From positions 62,001 through 126,000 of the forward strand of contig CAWBJO010000009.1 of assembly GCA_963789175.1 (NCBI GenBank): a stretch of DNA of 64,000 bases. Reading direction: 5' to 3'. This stretch comes from CAWBJO01 sp963789175. Its GTDB lineage: Bacteria > Pseudomonadota > Alphaproteobacteria > Rhizobiales > Aestuariivirgaceae. The position numbers were made by a program, and so were the translations under genes. A model generated the notes under the pieces. The model had not been told where the DNA came from and made no database searches. It was given only the letters and a program-made list of their open reading frames with translations. The first letter of the stretch is position 1; each line of letters starts with the position of its first letter. Positions 16,936 through 26,000 of this stretch are shown here, in pieces.

Positions 16936-17250
16936 CTAAGCCGCCACTTTTCTTGAAACTGTGGGTTCGATTACGCCCATGACGTCTGACTCGCTAATGA
17001 TAAGCAACTCTTTGCCGTCGAGCTTTACTTCCGTGCCCGACCATTTGCCAAAGAGCACCAAATCGCCTGGCTTTAAACCTATCGGTGTGAGCTTGCCGCC
17101 CTCATCGCGCTTGCCAGGTCCGGCGGCAATAACCTCGCCCTGCATCGGCTTCTCCTGGGCTGAGTCTGGAATAATGATGCCGCCTTTGGTCTTCGTATCT
17201 TCCTCTAGACGCCGCACGACGACACGGTCGTGGAGTGGCCGGAATTTCAT
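16936..17250 (-). CDS. groS: Co-chaperonin GroES (10 kDa subunit)
   Basis: The 104-residue protein begins MKFRPLHDRVVVRR and has the mobile-loop sequence EDTKTKGGIIIPDSAQEKP followed by GEVIAAGPG and the conserved VLFGKWSGTEVK strand. It caps GroEL. An in-frame extension of ten residues upstream is rejected because MKFRPL is the family start. It is the first gene of the groES-groEL operon, with CIRCE about 70 bases upstream. Confidence 0.96.
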   Translation of the reverse strand: MKFRPLHDRVVVRRLEEDTKTKGGIIIPDSAQEKPMQGEVIAAGPGKRDEGGKLTPIGLKPGDLVLFGKWSGTEVKLDGKELLIISESDVMGVIEPTVSRKVAA

Positions 17251-17318
17251 TGAGCAGTCTCCATCGTTAGGTGTGAGCAAGCCCCATGTAGCGCGGTGGC
17301 GTACATGCTAAGCTCGAG

Positions 17319-17345
17319 TTGGCACTCTTTCAGATTGAGTGCTAA
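17319..17345 (-). promoter_or_regulatory. CIRCE element (HrcA operator)
   Basis: TTGGCACTC, a nine-base spacer and GAGTGCTAA match the CIRCE consensus (TTAGCACTC-N9-GAGTGCTAA) at 17 of 18 positions. It lies upstream of groES, so HrcA repression of groESL is expected. Confidence 0.93.
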
Positions 17346-17523
17346 GCACATGGGGATCTCAACCATCAACTACAATGGGCGTTGAGAAAGAATTGTTGAG
17401 AATCGATGGGCTACTTACATCTAGAGCACTCAGATCTGTTCTGAGTGAGCATCCGCAGAAACGGAATGCGCCATCGACGAGCGCCTCAGTGATGAGCCAT
17501 GGCGCGAGTCACCTGCCCGATGA

Positions 17524-18210
17524 TCAATCTTGATCAGAAACGGTACTTATTTGCGGATTGTCGTGCAGAACCATGTTCAGTAGTGAAGACTTGATCTCGA
17601 TCTTGCCGTTGTAGGTTATCAATCCCAGCCTGCGAAACTTGTTCATGAAAAAGCTGACACGAGATCGAGTAGTTCCAACCATTTCAGCCAGAGTTTCCTG
17701 ACTGATATGGGCCAAGACAGGCTCGGGCTTTCCTTCACTGCCGAAATTGGCAAGCAGCAGAAGCAAGCGGGCGAGTCGCTTTTCGCTTGAGTTGAACAAC
17801 TGATCAACCAGATCCGCCTCAATGCGGGCATTGCGTCCGAGAACGTATGCCAAAAACTTTTCAGAAAACTCGACCCGCTCATGCAAGGTCTGGATCATGT
17901 CGGCTTTGCCGATCCGGGTAATCGTGCAATCCGCTATCGCCGTAGCAGTTGCCATGCGTATTGATTGGCCCGCCAATGATCCTTCGCCGATAAAATCCTT
18001 GGCGCCCAGTATGGCCACGACGGCTTCCTTTCCCTGTTCGGAAACCACGGTGAGCTTGACCTCTCCCTCATTGATGTAAAAGACGGCGTCCGCTGGAGAA
18101 CCTTGGGAGAAGATCACTCTGCCTTTTTCGTAGGCGGCGGCGGACTTGCCGCCGTTCACCACTTCAAGGAAAGTCTCGGGATCGAAATTCGCGGAGGTTT
18201 TGCGATTCAT
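17524..18210 (-). CDS. Crp/Fnr-family transcriptional regulator
   Basis: The 228-residue protein has an N-terminal cyclic-nucleotide-binding-type beta barrel (GRVIFSQGSPADAVFYINEG, about residues 30-50), a dimerisation helix near 115-140 and a C-terminal winged helix (ISQETLAEMVGTTRSRVSFFMNKFRRLG). The N-terminal cysteine cluster of true FNR is absent, so it does not sense oxygen through an iron-sulphur cluster. Ligand residues for cAMP are not clearly conserved either. It is divergent from and separate to groESL and probably acts on genes elsewhere. Confidence 0.88.
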   Translation of the reverse strand: MNRKTSANFDPETFLEVVNGGKSAAAYEKGRVIFSQGSPADAVFYINEGEVKLTVVSEQGKEAVVAILGAKDFIGEGSLAGQSIRMATATAIADCTITRIGKADMIQTLHERVEFSEKFLAYVLGRNARIEADLVDQLFNSSEKRLARLLLLLANFGSEGKPEPVLAHISQETLAEMVGTTRSRVSFFMNKFRRLGLITYNGKIEIKSSLLNMVLHDNPQISTVSDQD

Positions 18211-18505
18211 GGTGCTCGCTCTCTAGGCCTATAACAGATGCCGAAAGCAGGAAGTTTCCAGACTTCCGAGCCTAAGTTTACCCTTAATTCCACAAGAGAA
18301 CTAGCAATGCGTGGTCAGGTCAACAATCCAAAAAGCGTTTTTGTCCTAAACGTTAGGGTGCCTGTCATGCCAAATAATGGGCCGATGAGCAGTATTGAAC
18401 AGCCTTCGGCACAGTCAATGACTATTGTGTTCTTGATCCAGTGAGTAATCTCGCGCCCGTTCGGCAGCGATAAAGAATACTGGCGTTACCTACAGGACAA
18501 AATCA

Positions 18506-18817
18506 ATGCATTCTACAGCAATGGGCTGCAAGGCCTACGGGCCGGCTGCTATCAACACTATGAGCTGGGCTTTCAATGCAGCCTTCTCAGGCCTTTCATT
18601 ACAGTCGCGACGGGGCCCCGATGTGCGCCGCGACTTGGCGATATGTGTTATCCGTCTTTTCAACGAAGGGGAGACTCTACCTCTCCGCCTTTCAAGGCTG
18701 GCACTGGCCAACATCACGAATCCCCCGCGAACGCGACACGACAGACTTAAGAAGGCATTTGCTATTAGTGCCTTGATCCCCGCAGGCACGATTAGGCGGC
18801 ATGTCCCCGCCGCTTAG
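18506..18817 (+). CDS. Hypothetical protein with following terminator
   Basis: The 103-codon frame begins MHSTAMGCKAYGPAAINTMS. It contains an alphaproteobacterial-looking segment (RRDLAICVIRLFNEGETLPLRLSRLALANI) resembling small proteins with an acidic/leucine helix pair. A strong hairpin begins four bases after its stop, which supports expression. AGGACA nine bases before the ATG is a weak ribosome site. Function unknown. Confidence 0.45.
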   Translation: MHSTAMGCKAYGPAAINTMSWAFNAAFSGLSLQSRRGPDVRRDLAICVIRLFNEGETLPLRLSRLALANITNPPRTRHDRLKKAFAISALIPAGTIRRHVPAA

Positions 18818-18821
18818 AATA

Positions 18822-18863
18822 CTGCCCGGCCTCTCCCGCTTGGCCGGGCAGTCCCCTCTCTTT
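18822..18863 (+). terminator. Rho-independent terminator
   Basis: A perfect 10-bp stem CTGCCCGGCC / GGCCGGGCAG (18822-18831 with 18842-18851) has a ten-base loop and a pyrimidine-rich tail (TCCCCTCTCTTT). Confidence 0.75.
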
Positions 18864-19163
18864 GGAAAAGCCCGTCCAAACTAGAGCGCCGCTATGCGTA
18901 TGCCGATCGAAGAGCTCAAAGAACCCCTCCTCTCTTGGCATTAGCCTGTGAAACCACTTCAGCATTCGACAGTCCCCGCCGTTCCAAATTGCTCGTTAGG
19001 CAACAGAGGGGACCAGGGAGATTTACTGTTAGCTGGGCACCATCTGTGTCCGTACATGGCGAGCATTGCCGGGAATGCGAGGCCCTTGCTCTACAGACAC
19101 TGGCGAAGCATGATTTGCCATCTTAACTGACTGGACAATGCCCGGCGACCCGCCGAGCTATCT
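18864..19163. other. Intergenic stretch, nothing firm
   Basis: A TTG-started 63-codon frame (18935-19126) contains a CREC motif but has no ribosome site. No other signals were seen. Confidence 0.4.
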
Positions 19164-19589
19164 TCACTGCATTTTGTCTCGGATGAGTTCCTTAAGAGCA
19201 GCTACCGCCGTTCGATATCCCTCCGCGCCCAAACCAGCCATGACGGCAGTGGCCGTCATCGAAACAAGGGAACGGTGATAGATTGGCTCCCGTCGATGAA
19301 TGTTTGAGATGTGGAATTCCACGATGGGTCCAGGGAACATCTTAAGGGCATCGAGAAGTGCGACTGAGGTAAAGCTGAATGCCGCTGGATTGATGAGAAT
19401 GCCTGCTGCCTCATCTATGGCTTCGTGGACCCAGTTGATCAGCGCCTCTTCGCTGTTTGTTTGCCGAAACACCAAGGGAAAGTCGCCCGCCGCTTCACGA
19501 CAAAGCTGCACGATCAACGATCTGTGCGCACGAATTTGTAGCCGGTTTGATCCATTCCTGCATGAAATTTGCACCAAGCGAGATGCCAC
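19164..19589 (-). pseudogene. AroQ-like type II 3-dehydroquinase lacking its N-terminal active-site loop
   Basis: Residues 41-141 match type II dehydroquinase: FRQTNSEEALINWVHEA, GILINPAAFSFTSVALLDAL, VEFHISNIHRRE with the catalytic His, and MAGLGAEGY. The N-terminus reads RNGSNRLQIRAHRS where the family has NGPNLNLLGxREPxxYG. About 12 residues, including the catalytic Tyr and flexible-lid Arg, are missing. Only a GTG at 19589 and no ribosome site are available, 14 bases behind the phosphomannomutase stop. It is most likely a non-catalytic remnant; a repurposed fold is possible. Confidence 0.6.
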
Positions 19590-19603
19590 ATCCGAAAAGG
19601 ATT

Positions 19604-21028
19604 TCAGACCCGGCTTAAGCCGCTTGCACTTGCGACCCTTTCCTCAACTGCCGCAAGAAGCTGAGCGGTGTCCGCAGGTGAACTCGGCGTTTCGCAGACG
19701 ATCACGATCTCGGGCTTGTTCGAGGACGCTCGAACGAGACCCCAACTGCCATCTTCAAACTCCACCCTGATGCCGTTGATGGTTCCCAGGTCGGCGATGC
19801 GCCTGCCGACAAATGTCCGGCCTTCGGCCCGATGAGAAATGAATGCTTGCGAGATGGCGTTCACGACGTCGTATTTTTCTTCGTCCGGGCAGTGCACGTT
19901 CACGGTCGGCGAACCCCAGGTAGGGGGCAGCTCACGATAGAGCTCGGCGAGCGATTTTCCGGAGCGATCAAGAAATTCGCAAATGGCCAATGCCGATACA
20001 AGGCCATCGTCATAGCCGCGTCCCAGCGGCGGAGCGAAGAAGTAGTGACCCGACTTCTCGAAGGCGGCGACAGCATTCACTTCGGCGAGCCGACGCTTCA
20101 TGTATGAGTGACCCGTCTTCCACAGTTCGACTGTGCAGCCTCGCTCGCGCAGCACGGGGTCGCGAAGGAACAGGGCCGTGGACTTGACGTCGGCCAGGAA
20201 CTTGGCTCCCGAGCAGCGGGCGGCGAGGTCTCGCGCGAGAAGCACGCCCATCTTATCGGCATATATGGCCTTCCCCTCATTGTCGACGACGCCGCAGCGA
20301 TCTCCGTCGCCATCGAAACCGAGGCCGAAATCCGCACCTGCCGCGAGAACAGCGCGCGACAGATGGATAAGCATCGTCGGATCCTCTGGATTTGGGTTGT
20401 AGTTGGGAAAGTCAAAGTCCAGGTCGCAATGCAGGGGGATCACGCTACATCTGGTCCTGGCGAGCGCTTCCGGAGCGAACGCCCCCGCCGTTCCATTCCC
20501 GCAAGCGACGACAACTCGCGGCTGCCTGCGAAGCGGCGAGCGTGACGTCAGGTCCTCGATGTAGCGCTCCCTCATGCCATCTATGACGATGTGCACGCCG
20601 CCGCGACGGCGGACACTGCCCTCCCCCAAGGCAAGCCTCTTAAGGTCTGCCATTTCGCCTGGACCGAGAGTGAAGGGTCGCTCCAGTCCCATCTTGACCC
20701 CCGTCCATCCATTCTCGTTGTGCGAAGCCGTCACCATAGCGACGGCCGGAACGTCGAGCGCGAACTGGGCGTAGTAGGCCATCGGCGTCACGCTGAGGCC
20801 GATGTCGTGCACCTTGCATCCGGCCCTCACCATGCCTTCGATCAGCGCGGCCTTCAGCGATTCCGAATAGCTGCGGTAGTCGTGCCCGGTGACGACGCTT
20901 GGCTGCACGCTCCGATCATGGACCATCGTGCCGAACGCCTCGCCGAGCCGCCGCATACCAGCGTGGTCTATGTCTTTGTCGATCAGCCAGCGAGCGTCAT
21001 ACTCGCGGAAACCAGTTGGGTTCAACAC
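19604..21028 (-). CDS. manB: Phosphomannomutase/phosphoglucomutase
   Basis: The 474-residue alpha-D-phosphohexomutase has the phosphoserine loop TASHNENGW (100-108, Ser102), the magnesium loop GFDGDGDR (237-244) and a sugar-binding loop FEKSGH in place of the usual GEMSGH. A C-terminal phosphate-binding segment (RASSNKPEIVI) is also present. It interconverts mannose-6-P/mannose-1-P and/or glucose-6-P/glucose-1-P. That supplies manC (GDP-mannose) and rfbA (dTDP-glucose) encoded nearby. It is divergent from the rfbCBDA operon across a 262-base spacer. Confidence 0.9.
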   Translation of the reverse strand: MLNPTGFREYDARWLIDKDIDHAGMRRLGEAFGTMVHDRSVQPSVVTGHDYRSYSESLKAALIEGMVRAGCKVHDIGLSVTPMAYYAQFALDVPAVAMVTASHNENGWTGVKMGLERPFTLGPGEMADLKRLALGEGSVRRRGGVHIVIDGMRERYIEDLTSRSPLRRQPRVVVACGNGTAGAFAPEALARTRCSVIPLHCDLDFDFPNYNPNPEDPTMLIHLSRAVLAAGADFGLGFDGDGDRCGVVDNEGKAIYADKMGVLLARDLAARCSGAKFLADVKSTALFLRDPVLRERGCTVELWKTGHSYMKRRLAEVNAVAAFEKSGHYFFAPPLGRGYDDGLVSALAICEFLDRSGKSLAELYRELPPTWGSPTVNVHCPDEEKYDVVNAISQAFISHRAEGRTFVGRRIADLGTINGIRVEFEDGSWGLVRASSNKPEIVIVCETPSSPADTAQLLAAVEERVASASGLSRV

Positions 21029-21290
21029 AGAAGGCCAATAGGGTCTGCAATAGAATTGAGATCAATTCGAAGCGTTCAGTTCTCCGTCTGGAAGATGACG
21101 CTGTCCACCAGTGACTTCATCTTCTCCACGACTTCCCGCTCGTCGCGACGGCCATGACCTAAGCATGCCCGGTGCTGCCCAGCTTCACCCACTGGGGCGC
21201 AAAATACACGCATAGGTGACGGCCGCTTGCACTCACTGCCGACACTTCAAAATCCTTTACAACCTGCCGTCTTTCATAGGAAGTCGAACC

Positions 21291-21881
21291 ATGAGCAACG
21301 TCACGGTCGAAGACCTCGAGGATATCCCCGATCTCAAGGTCGTCATCCCACCTCTCTTTAGAGATTCGCGGGGAACATTCACTGAAGTGTACAGCCAGGC
21401 CGCGCTCGAACGCGCGAACATTTCCTTCAGGCCAGTTCAGGACAACCAATCCTATTCCCGCTTGGCAGGGACGATCCGCGGGCTGCACTTCCAGATCCCG
21501 CCACACGCCCAGGCCAAGCTTGTCCGCGTCGTCAGGGGTTCCATCTTTGACGTCGCCCTCGACATTCGCCACGGCTCGCCGACTTACGGCAGGTTCGCTG
21601 CGGTCGAGTTGAGTGCAGAGAACCGCAAGCAGTTTTTCATACCCGCCGGGTTCGCACACGGCTTTTGCACTCTCACCGCAGATACGGAGGCGCTCTACAA
21701 AATCGATGCGCACTACTCGCCACCGCACGACACCGGCGTTCTCTGGAATGACCCCGATCTTGGAATTCCCTGGCCGTTCCGTCCAGAGTCCGCAACGCTA
21801 TCGGAGAAAGACGCGAAACTTTCGCGCCTTAGGGACCTCCAACCCTTTTTCACCACATCGGCGAGCCACCGAGGTCACTAG
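21291..21881 (+). CDS. rfbC: dTDP-4-dehydrorhamnose 3,5-epimerase
   Basis: The 196-residue cupin epimerase starts MSNVTVEDLE with AGGAAG upstream; the frame extends further but lacks a ribosome site. Family motifs are RDSRGTFTEVY, GTIRGLHFQIPPHAQAKLVRVVRG (catalytic His in GLHFQ), DVALDIRHGSPTYG and FIPAGFAHGFCTL. It performs the third step of dTDP-L-rhamnose synthesis. It is the first gene of rfbCBDA, with 42 bases to rfbB. Confidence 0.94.
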   Translation: MSNVTVEDLEDIPDLKVVIPPLFRDSRGTFTEVYSQAALERANISFRPVQDNQSYSRLAGTIRGLHFQIPPHAQAKLVRVVRGSIFDVALDIRHGSPTYGRFAAVELSAENRKQFFIPAGFAHGFCTLTADTEALYKIDAHYSPPHDTGVLWNDPDLGIPWPFRPESATLSEKDAKLSRLRDLQPFFTTSASHRGH

Positions 21882-21923
21882 CATAGTGGTTTGGGGGACT
21901 GCATCGCGGAGGCATGAGGCCAA

Positions 21924-23009
21924 ATGAAATATCTGGTGACGGGTGGCGCCGGCTTCATCGGCTCGGCGCTTTGCCGGTGGCTTCATTCAAGCACCGATTG
22001 CATCATCGTCAATGTCGACAAGCTCACCTACGCAGGGACGCTCACGTCGCTCGGTGATCTCCCCCGGTCGCACCGCTACCGATTTTATCAGGACGACATT
22101 TGCGACCGAGCCAGGCTTGCCGCCATCGTCGCGGCCGAAAGACCGGATGCCGTCATCCATCTTGCCGCCGAATCCCACGTCGATCGCTCCATCGACGGCG
22201 CCACCGCCTTCATCGAGACCAACATCGTCGGCACCCACTCGCTCCTTGAAGCAGCTCGGGACTACTGGATGACGCTCGACGGCCGCCGAAAGGCGGCGTT
22301 CCGCTTCCTTCACGTCTCGACGGACGAGGTCTTCGGCGCACTGGGAGATGATGGGGCATTCACGGAGGAGACCGCCTACTCGCCGCGATCCCCCTATGCG
22401 GCATCCAAGGCCTCGGCTGATCATCTCGTGCGCGCGTGGCATCATACATACGGTCTGCCGACGATGATTTCGAACTGCTCGAACAACTACGGGCCTTATC
22501 ATTTTCCCGAGAAGTTCATCCCGCTCCTTATCACCAACGCCATCGAGTCCCGCCCCCTGCGGGTCTATGGAGACGGACGAAACGTTCGCGACTGGCTTTA
22601 CGTCGACGACCACGTCGAGGCGCTGGCCACCATCGCCGCGCGCGGCGAGCCAGGAGAGACCTACGCGATCGGCGGCCGTGCGGAGCGAACCAATCTAGAG
22701 GTAGCGGAAGCGATCTGCCGCGAGCTCGACACACTCGCCCCACGGCCTGATGGCCGGCAACACCGGACGACGATCGAGATGACGGCCGACCGGCCCGGCC
22801 ACGACTTTCGCTACGCCATCGATCCCGCCGCGATCCAGGCACGTTTGGGCTGGCGGGCCCGCGAGTCTTTCGACAGCGGTCTTCGGAAGACCATTCTATG
22901 GTTCCTCGAGCATGAACGCTGGTGGCGTCCGTTGCGGCGAAGCGTCTATGGCGGCGAGCGCCTCGGACTTCGGGTCGCGGCTCCGCCAATGGCCGGAGCA
23001 GGCTCGTGA
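21924..23009 (+). CDS. rfbB: dTDP-glucose 4,6-dehydratase
   Basis: The 361-residue extended SDR has the NAD motif TGGAGFIGS (residues 6-14), DKLTYAG, AAESHVDRSI, STDEVFG with the catalytic Thr-Asp-Glu, and the YxxxK pair in SPYAASKA. Segments NNYGPYHFPEKFIP and VRDWLYVDDHVEA complete the family pattern. It converts dTDP-glucose to dTDP-4-keto-6-deoxyglucose. The last 30 residues form an unusual tail. Its stop overlaps the GTG start of rfbD. Confidence 0.95.
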   Translation: MKYLVTGGAGFIGSALCRWLHSSTDCIIVNVDKLTYAGTLTSLGDLPRSHRYRFYQDDICDRARLAAIVAAERPDAVIHLAAESHVDRSIDGATAFIETNIVGTHSLLEAARDYWMTLDGRRKAAFRFLHVSTDEVFGALGDDGAFTEETAYSPRSPYAASKASADHLVRAWHHTYGLPTMISNCSNNYGPYHFPEKFIPLLITNAIESRPLRVYGDGRNVRDWLYVDDHVEALATIAARGEPGETYAIGGRAERTNLEVAEAICRELDTLAPRPDGRQHRTTIEMTADRPGHDFRYAIDPAAIQARLGWRARESFDSGLRKTILWFLEHERWWRPLRRSVYGGERLGLRVAAPPMAGAGS

Positions 23010-23917
23010 CGGCGCGTTGCGTTCTGGTGGTCGGCAAGAGTGGACAAATCGCTTCCGCCCTGGCGGAACTGAATGGGTCCTCGACAATCGAATATGCGTG
23101 CGTCGGCCGGCCCACCCTTGATCTCACGAAGGAACAGTCGCTCAAAGAAGGAATCGCGCGGCATAGCCCTGCCCTCGTCGTCAATGCCGGCGCATGGACC
23201 GCCGTCGACCTCGCAGAAAGTGACGCGGATTCTGCCTTCGACCTCAATGCCGAGGGTTCGGCCCGATTGGCGCGCTGCTGCCGCATCGCCGGCATCCCGC
23301 TCATTCATCTGTCAACGGACTATGTTTTCGATGGCCGGTCGACGCGGCCCTACCGCGAGACCGATCCCGTCAATCCTCTCAATGCCTATGGCCGAAGCAA
23401 AGAGGCGGGCGAAAGGGCTGTCAGGTCCGAGATCGAGGAGCATCTCATCCTGCGGCTCTCCTGGATATTCAGCGAAACGCATAAGAACTTCGTGACCACG
23501 ATCCTTCGCCTCGCCGGGGGGAGCGCCGCGATCGACGTTGTGAACGACCAGACGGGCACGCCGAGCTTCGCATCCGATATTGCCGGCGCCATCGAACTCA
23601 TCGCCGAGCGCATCCTGCTCGGAACCGTGACGTGGGGAACGTTCCATATCGCCAATGCTGGCCATACGACGCGCTACGAGCAGGCGCGCGAGATCGTGCG
23701 CCTCACAGCCCGGCAGGGAGGGATGGGCCCGGACGTCAGACCCATTCCGACACCAGACACCGAAGGAGCCCGGCGGCCGCGATACTCTGTTCTCGACACC
23801 AAGCTGGCGAGCGACGTCTTCGGCGTGAACTTGCCGTCCTGGCAGCACGCCCTCGCCCGCTGCATCGCGCAGTGGTTGGCCCCTTCTCGCACCCATCGCC
23901 GGACGGCGTATTCATGA
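23006..23917 (+). CDS. rfbD: dTDP-4-dehydrorhamnose reductase
   Basis: The 303-residue reductase starts at GTG 23006, overlapping the rfbB stop (GTGA). It shows the nucleotide motif VGKSGQIASAL, a VNAGAWTAVD segment, LIHLSTDYVFDG and the catalytic pair in AYGRSKEAGE. Further hallmarks are LRLSWIFSE and DQTGTPSFASDIA. It makes the final reduction to dTDP-L-rhamnose with NAD(P)H. The ORF runs 28 codons further upstream inside rfbB; that extension is not credible. Its stop overlaps rfbA. Confidence 0.94.
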   Translation: MTARCVLVVGKSGQIASALAELNGSSTIEYACVGRPTLDLTKEQSLKEGIARHSPALVVNAGAWTAVDLAESDADSAFDLNAEGSARLARCCRIAGIPLIHLSTDYVFDGRSTRPYRETDPVNPLNAYGRSKEAGERAVRSEIEEHLILRLSWIFSETHKNFVTTILRLAGGSAAIDVVNDQTGTPSFASDIAGAIELIAERILLGTVTWGTFHIANAGHTTRYEQAREIVRLTARQGGMGPDVRPIPTPDTEGARRPRYSVLDTKLASDVFGVNLPSWQHALARCIAQWLAPSRTHRRTAYS

Positions 23918-24801
23918 AAGGCATCATTCTCGCCGGCGGGCTCGGCACGCGGCTCTATCCAGTCACCCTTGCCGTCAGCAAGCAAACGCTTCCGGTCTAC
24001 GACAAGCCGCTCGTCTACTATCCCCTGACCACGCTGATGCTGGCCGGCATCCGCGACATGCTTCTCATTTCGACGCCTTCCGATCTACCCTCGTTCGAGA
24101 GGTTGCTCGGCGACGGAAGCCAGTGGGGCATTGCAATCTCGTACGCGGCGCAGCCGCGGCCCGAAGGCCTCGCCCAAGCCTTTCTCATCGGCGAGACCTT
24201 CATCGACGGAAAATCCTGCTCGCTCGTTCTCGGCGACAACATCTTCTTCGGGCACGGCCTAACGGAGCAGTTGCGGCGGGCCGTAGCGAACGAAGGAATC
24301 AGCACCGTCTTCGCCTATCAGGTACACGATCCCAGCCGATACGGCGTCGTGTCGTTCGACGACGGCGGCCGCGCCCTCTCGATCGAGGAGAAGCCGAAGC
24401 GGCCCAAGTCTCGCTGGGCGGTGACCGGGCTCTACTTCTACGACAGGGACGTCGTGGACATCGCGCGCGAGATCAGGCCGTCCGAGCGCGGCGAGCTCGA
24501 AATCACGTCGGTCAACAACGCCTACCTCGAAGCCGGCCGACTGAGAGTCGAGAAGATGGGACGCGGTTATGCCTGGTTCGACACCGGGACCCACGAAAGC
24601 CTACTCGACGCGGCGAATTTCGTTCGGACCATCGAGCTGAGGCAGGGACAGAAGATCGCGTGCCCGGAGGAGATCGCCTTCTCGCTCGGCTACATATCGG
24701 CCGATGACGTCATGAAGCTGGTCGCAACGGGTTACGCAAGGACTGGGTATGGGGCGTATTTGGAATCTCTTGTGATCGGTGAACGATCGTCAACTCCCTA
24801 G
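23914..24801 (+). CDS. rfbA: Glucose-1-phosphate thymidylyltransferase
   Basis: The 295-residue nucleotidyltransferase begins MKGIILAGGLGTRLYPVT and has SKQTLPVYDKPLVYYPL, LVLGDNIFFG, the sugar-binding VTGLYFYD and GYAWFDTGTHESLLDA. It makes dTDP-glucose from dTTP and glucose-1-P, the entry step of the rhamnose pathway. It is translationally coupled to rfbD (ATGA overlap) and is the last gene of the operon. Confidence 0.95.
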   Translation: MKGIILAGGLGTRLYPVTLAVSKQTLPVYDKPLVYYPLTTLMLAGIRDMLLISTPSDLPSFERLLGDGSQWGIAISYAAQPRPEGLAQAFLIGETFIDGKSCSLVLGDNIFFGHGLTEQLRRAVANEGISTVFAYQVHDPSRYGVVSFDDGGRALSIEEKPKRPKSRWAVTGLYFYDRDVVDIAREIRPSERGELEITSVNNAYLEAGRLRVEKMGRGYAWFDTGTHESLLDAANFVRTIELRQGQKIACPEEIAFSLGYISADDVMKLVATGYARTGYGAYLESLVIGERSSTP

Positions 24802-24899
24802 CAGCCGTCAGACACCTCGCCGAGTGGACTGAGACCTTCGCATCGCACGGCGTTCTCGAGATATGATTCAGCAAGCCGTTCCGGCCTGCTACGACGTTG

Positions 24900-26000
24900 T
24901 CAAAGACCTGGTTCATCGCGATGGGTGGTTGCTTCGGGCCGGTCGCTCGCAACCAGCTTGGCGACCACGCCCCTCAGCCGCGAAATTTCCGAGCGCTTGA
25001 CGATCATAATGGCGTCCGGCGTATCGATGACGACGAGATCCTCCAGGCCTACTCCTACTATCAGACGATGGGGGCTGTGAACGAAAGTGTTGCTGCTGGA
25101 GTCAAGCACGGCATCGCCCGCGATCCGGTTTCCGCGATCATCGGTCGGGTAGAGTTTCTCAAGCTCCGTCCACGAGCCAAGATCGCTCCAGCCAGCCGAA
25201 AGTTCGACAACGGCGAGGCCGGCTTCCCTCTCGAGCACGGCATTGTCGAACGAGACGCACTCGCAGGCGCTGTAATGTTCGGCGGCAAGCCGGATCTGAC
25301 CGCATTCACGCCTCGCTTCGTCGAGAGCGGCCCGACAGAAACCGAGCATGTCTGGCGCATGACGCGAAAACCCATCGATCAAAACATCGGCTCGAGCCAC
25401 AACCAAGCCGGAATTCCAGAGGTAGCCGCTCCTGCAGCAGTTACGTGCCGTCTCGATGTCCGGCTTCTCGACGAATCGCAAAACGGGTCGCGCCCCTGAC
25501 GATCCGGGTATGCCGCTCGCTGGAAGAATGTAACCGAATGAAGTTGAAGGGTACGTCGGAGAAATTCCGAGGATAGTCAACCGACCGCGACCGGCACTTT
25601 CGGCCGCCGCTTCCACGGCCCGCTGGAACGCCCCATGGTCGGCGAAGTCGTGATCCGACGGCATGAAGGCCAGAATCGACTTCGGATTGTCGCGGGCAGC
25701 GAGCAAAGCCGCGCTGGCCATGGCCGGAGCAGTGTTGCGAGCCGAGGGCTCGAGCAGCAGGACATCGCGGCTATCGTTCTCGCCCGCAATCGCGTCGACG
25801 TGAGACCGGTAGGCTTCATGCGTGACGCAGACGAGCCGCCCGACACTGGGAAGCCGACGCGCGCGCTCTATCGTCAATTCGAGAAGCGACTTCCCTTCGC
25901 GCTTGACCGCAAACTGCTTTGGGAGGTCGCGGCGACTCAGTGGCCACAGGCGCGTGCCTGAACCGCCACAAAGAATGACCGGGATAATGCTGTTCAACAT
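24900..26000 (-). CDS. manC: Mannose-1-phosphate guanylyltransferase (GDP-mannose pyrophosphorylase)
   Basis: The 366-residue enzyme has the signature VILCGGSGTRLWPLSR followed by PKQF, ARNTAPAMASAALL, FMPSDHDF, FVEKPD, YLWNSGLV and the GWSDLGSW loop. It makes GDP-mannose from GTP and mannose-1-P. The C-terminal phosphomannose isomerase domain found in bifunctional AlgA/ManC proteins is absent. It is convergent with rfbA. With the phosphomannomutase it provides GDP-mannose/fucose precursors for a surface polysaccharide. Confidence 0.93.
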   Translation of the reverse strand: MLNSIIPVILCGGSGTRLWPLSRRDLPKQFAVKREGKSLLELTIERARRLPSVGRLVCVTHEAYRSHVDAIAGENDSRDVLLLEPSARNTAPAMASAALLAARDNPKSILAFMPSDHDFADHGAFQRAVEAAAESAGRGRLTILGISPTYPSTSFGYILPASGIPGSSGARPVLRFVEKPDIETARNCCRSGYLWNSGLVVARADVLIDGFSRHAPDMLGFCRAALDEARRECGQIRLAAEHYSACECVSFDNAVLEREAGLAVVELSAGWSDLGSWTELEKLYPTDDRGNRIAGDAVLDSSSNTFVHSPHRLIVGVGLEDLVVIDTPDAIMIVKRSEISRLRGVVAKLVASDRPEATTHRDEPGL

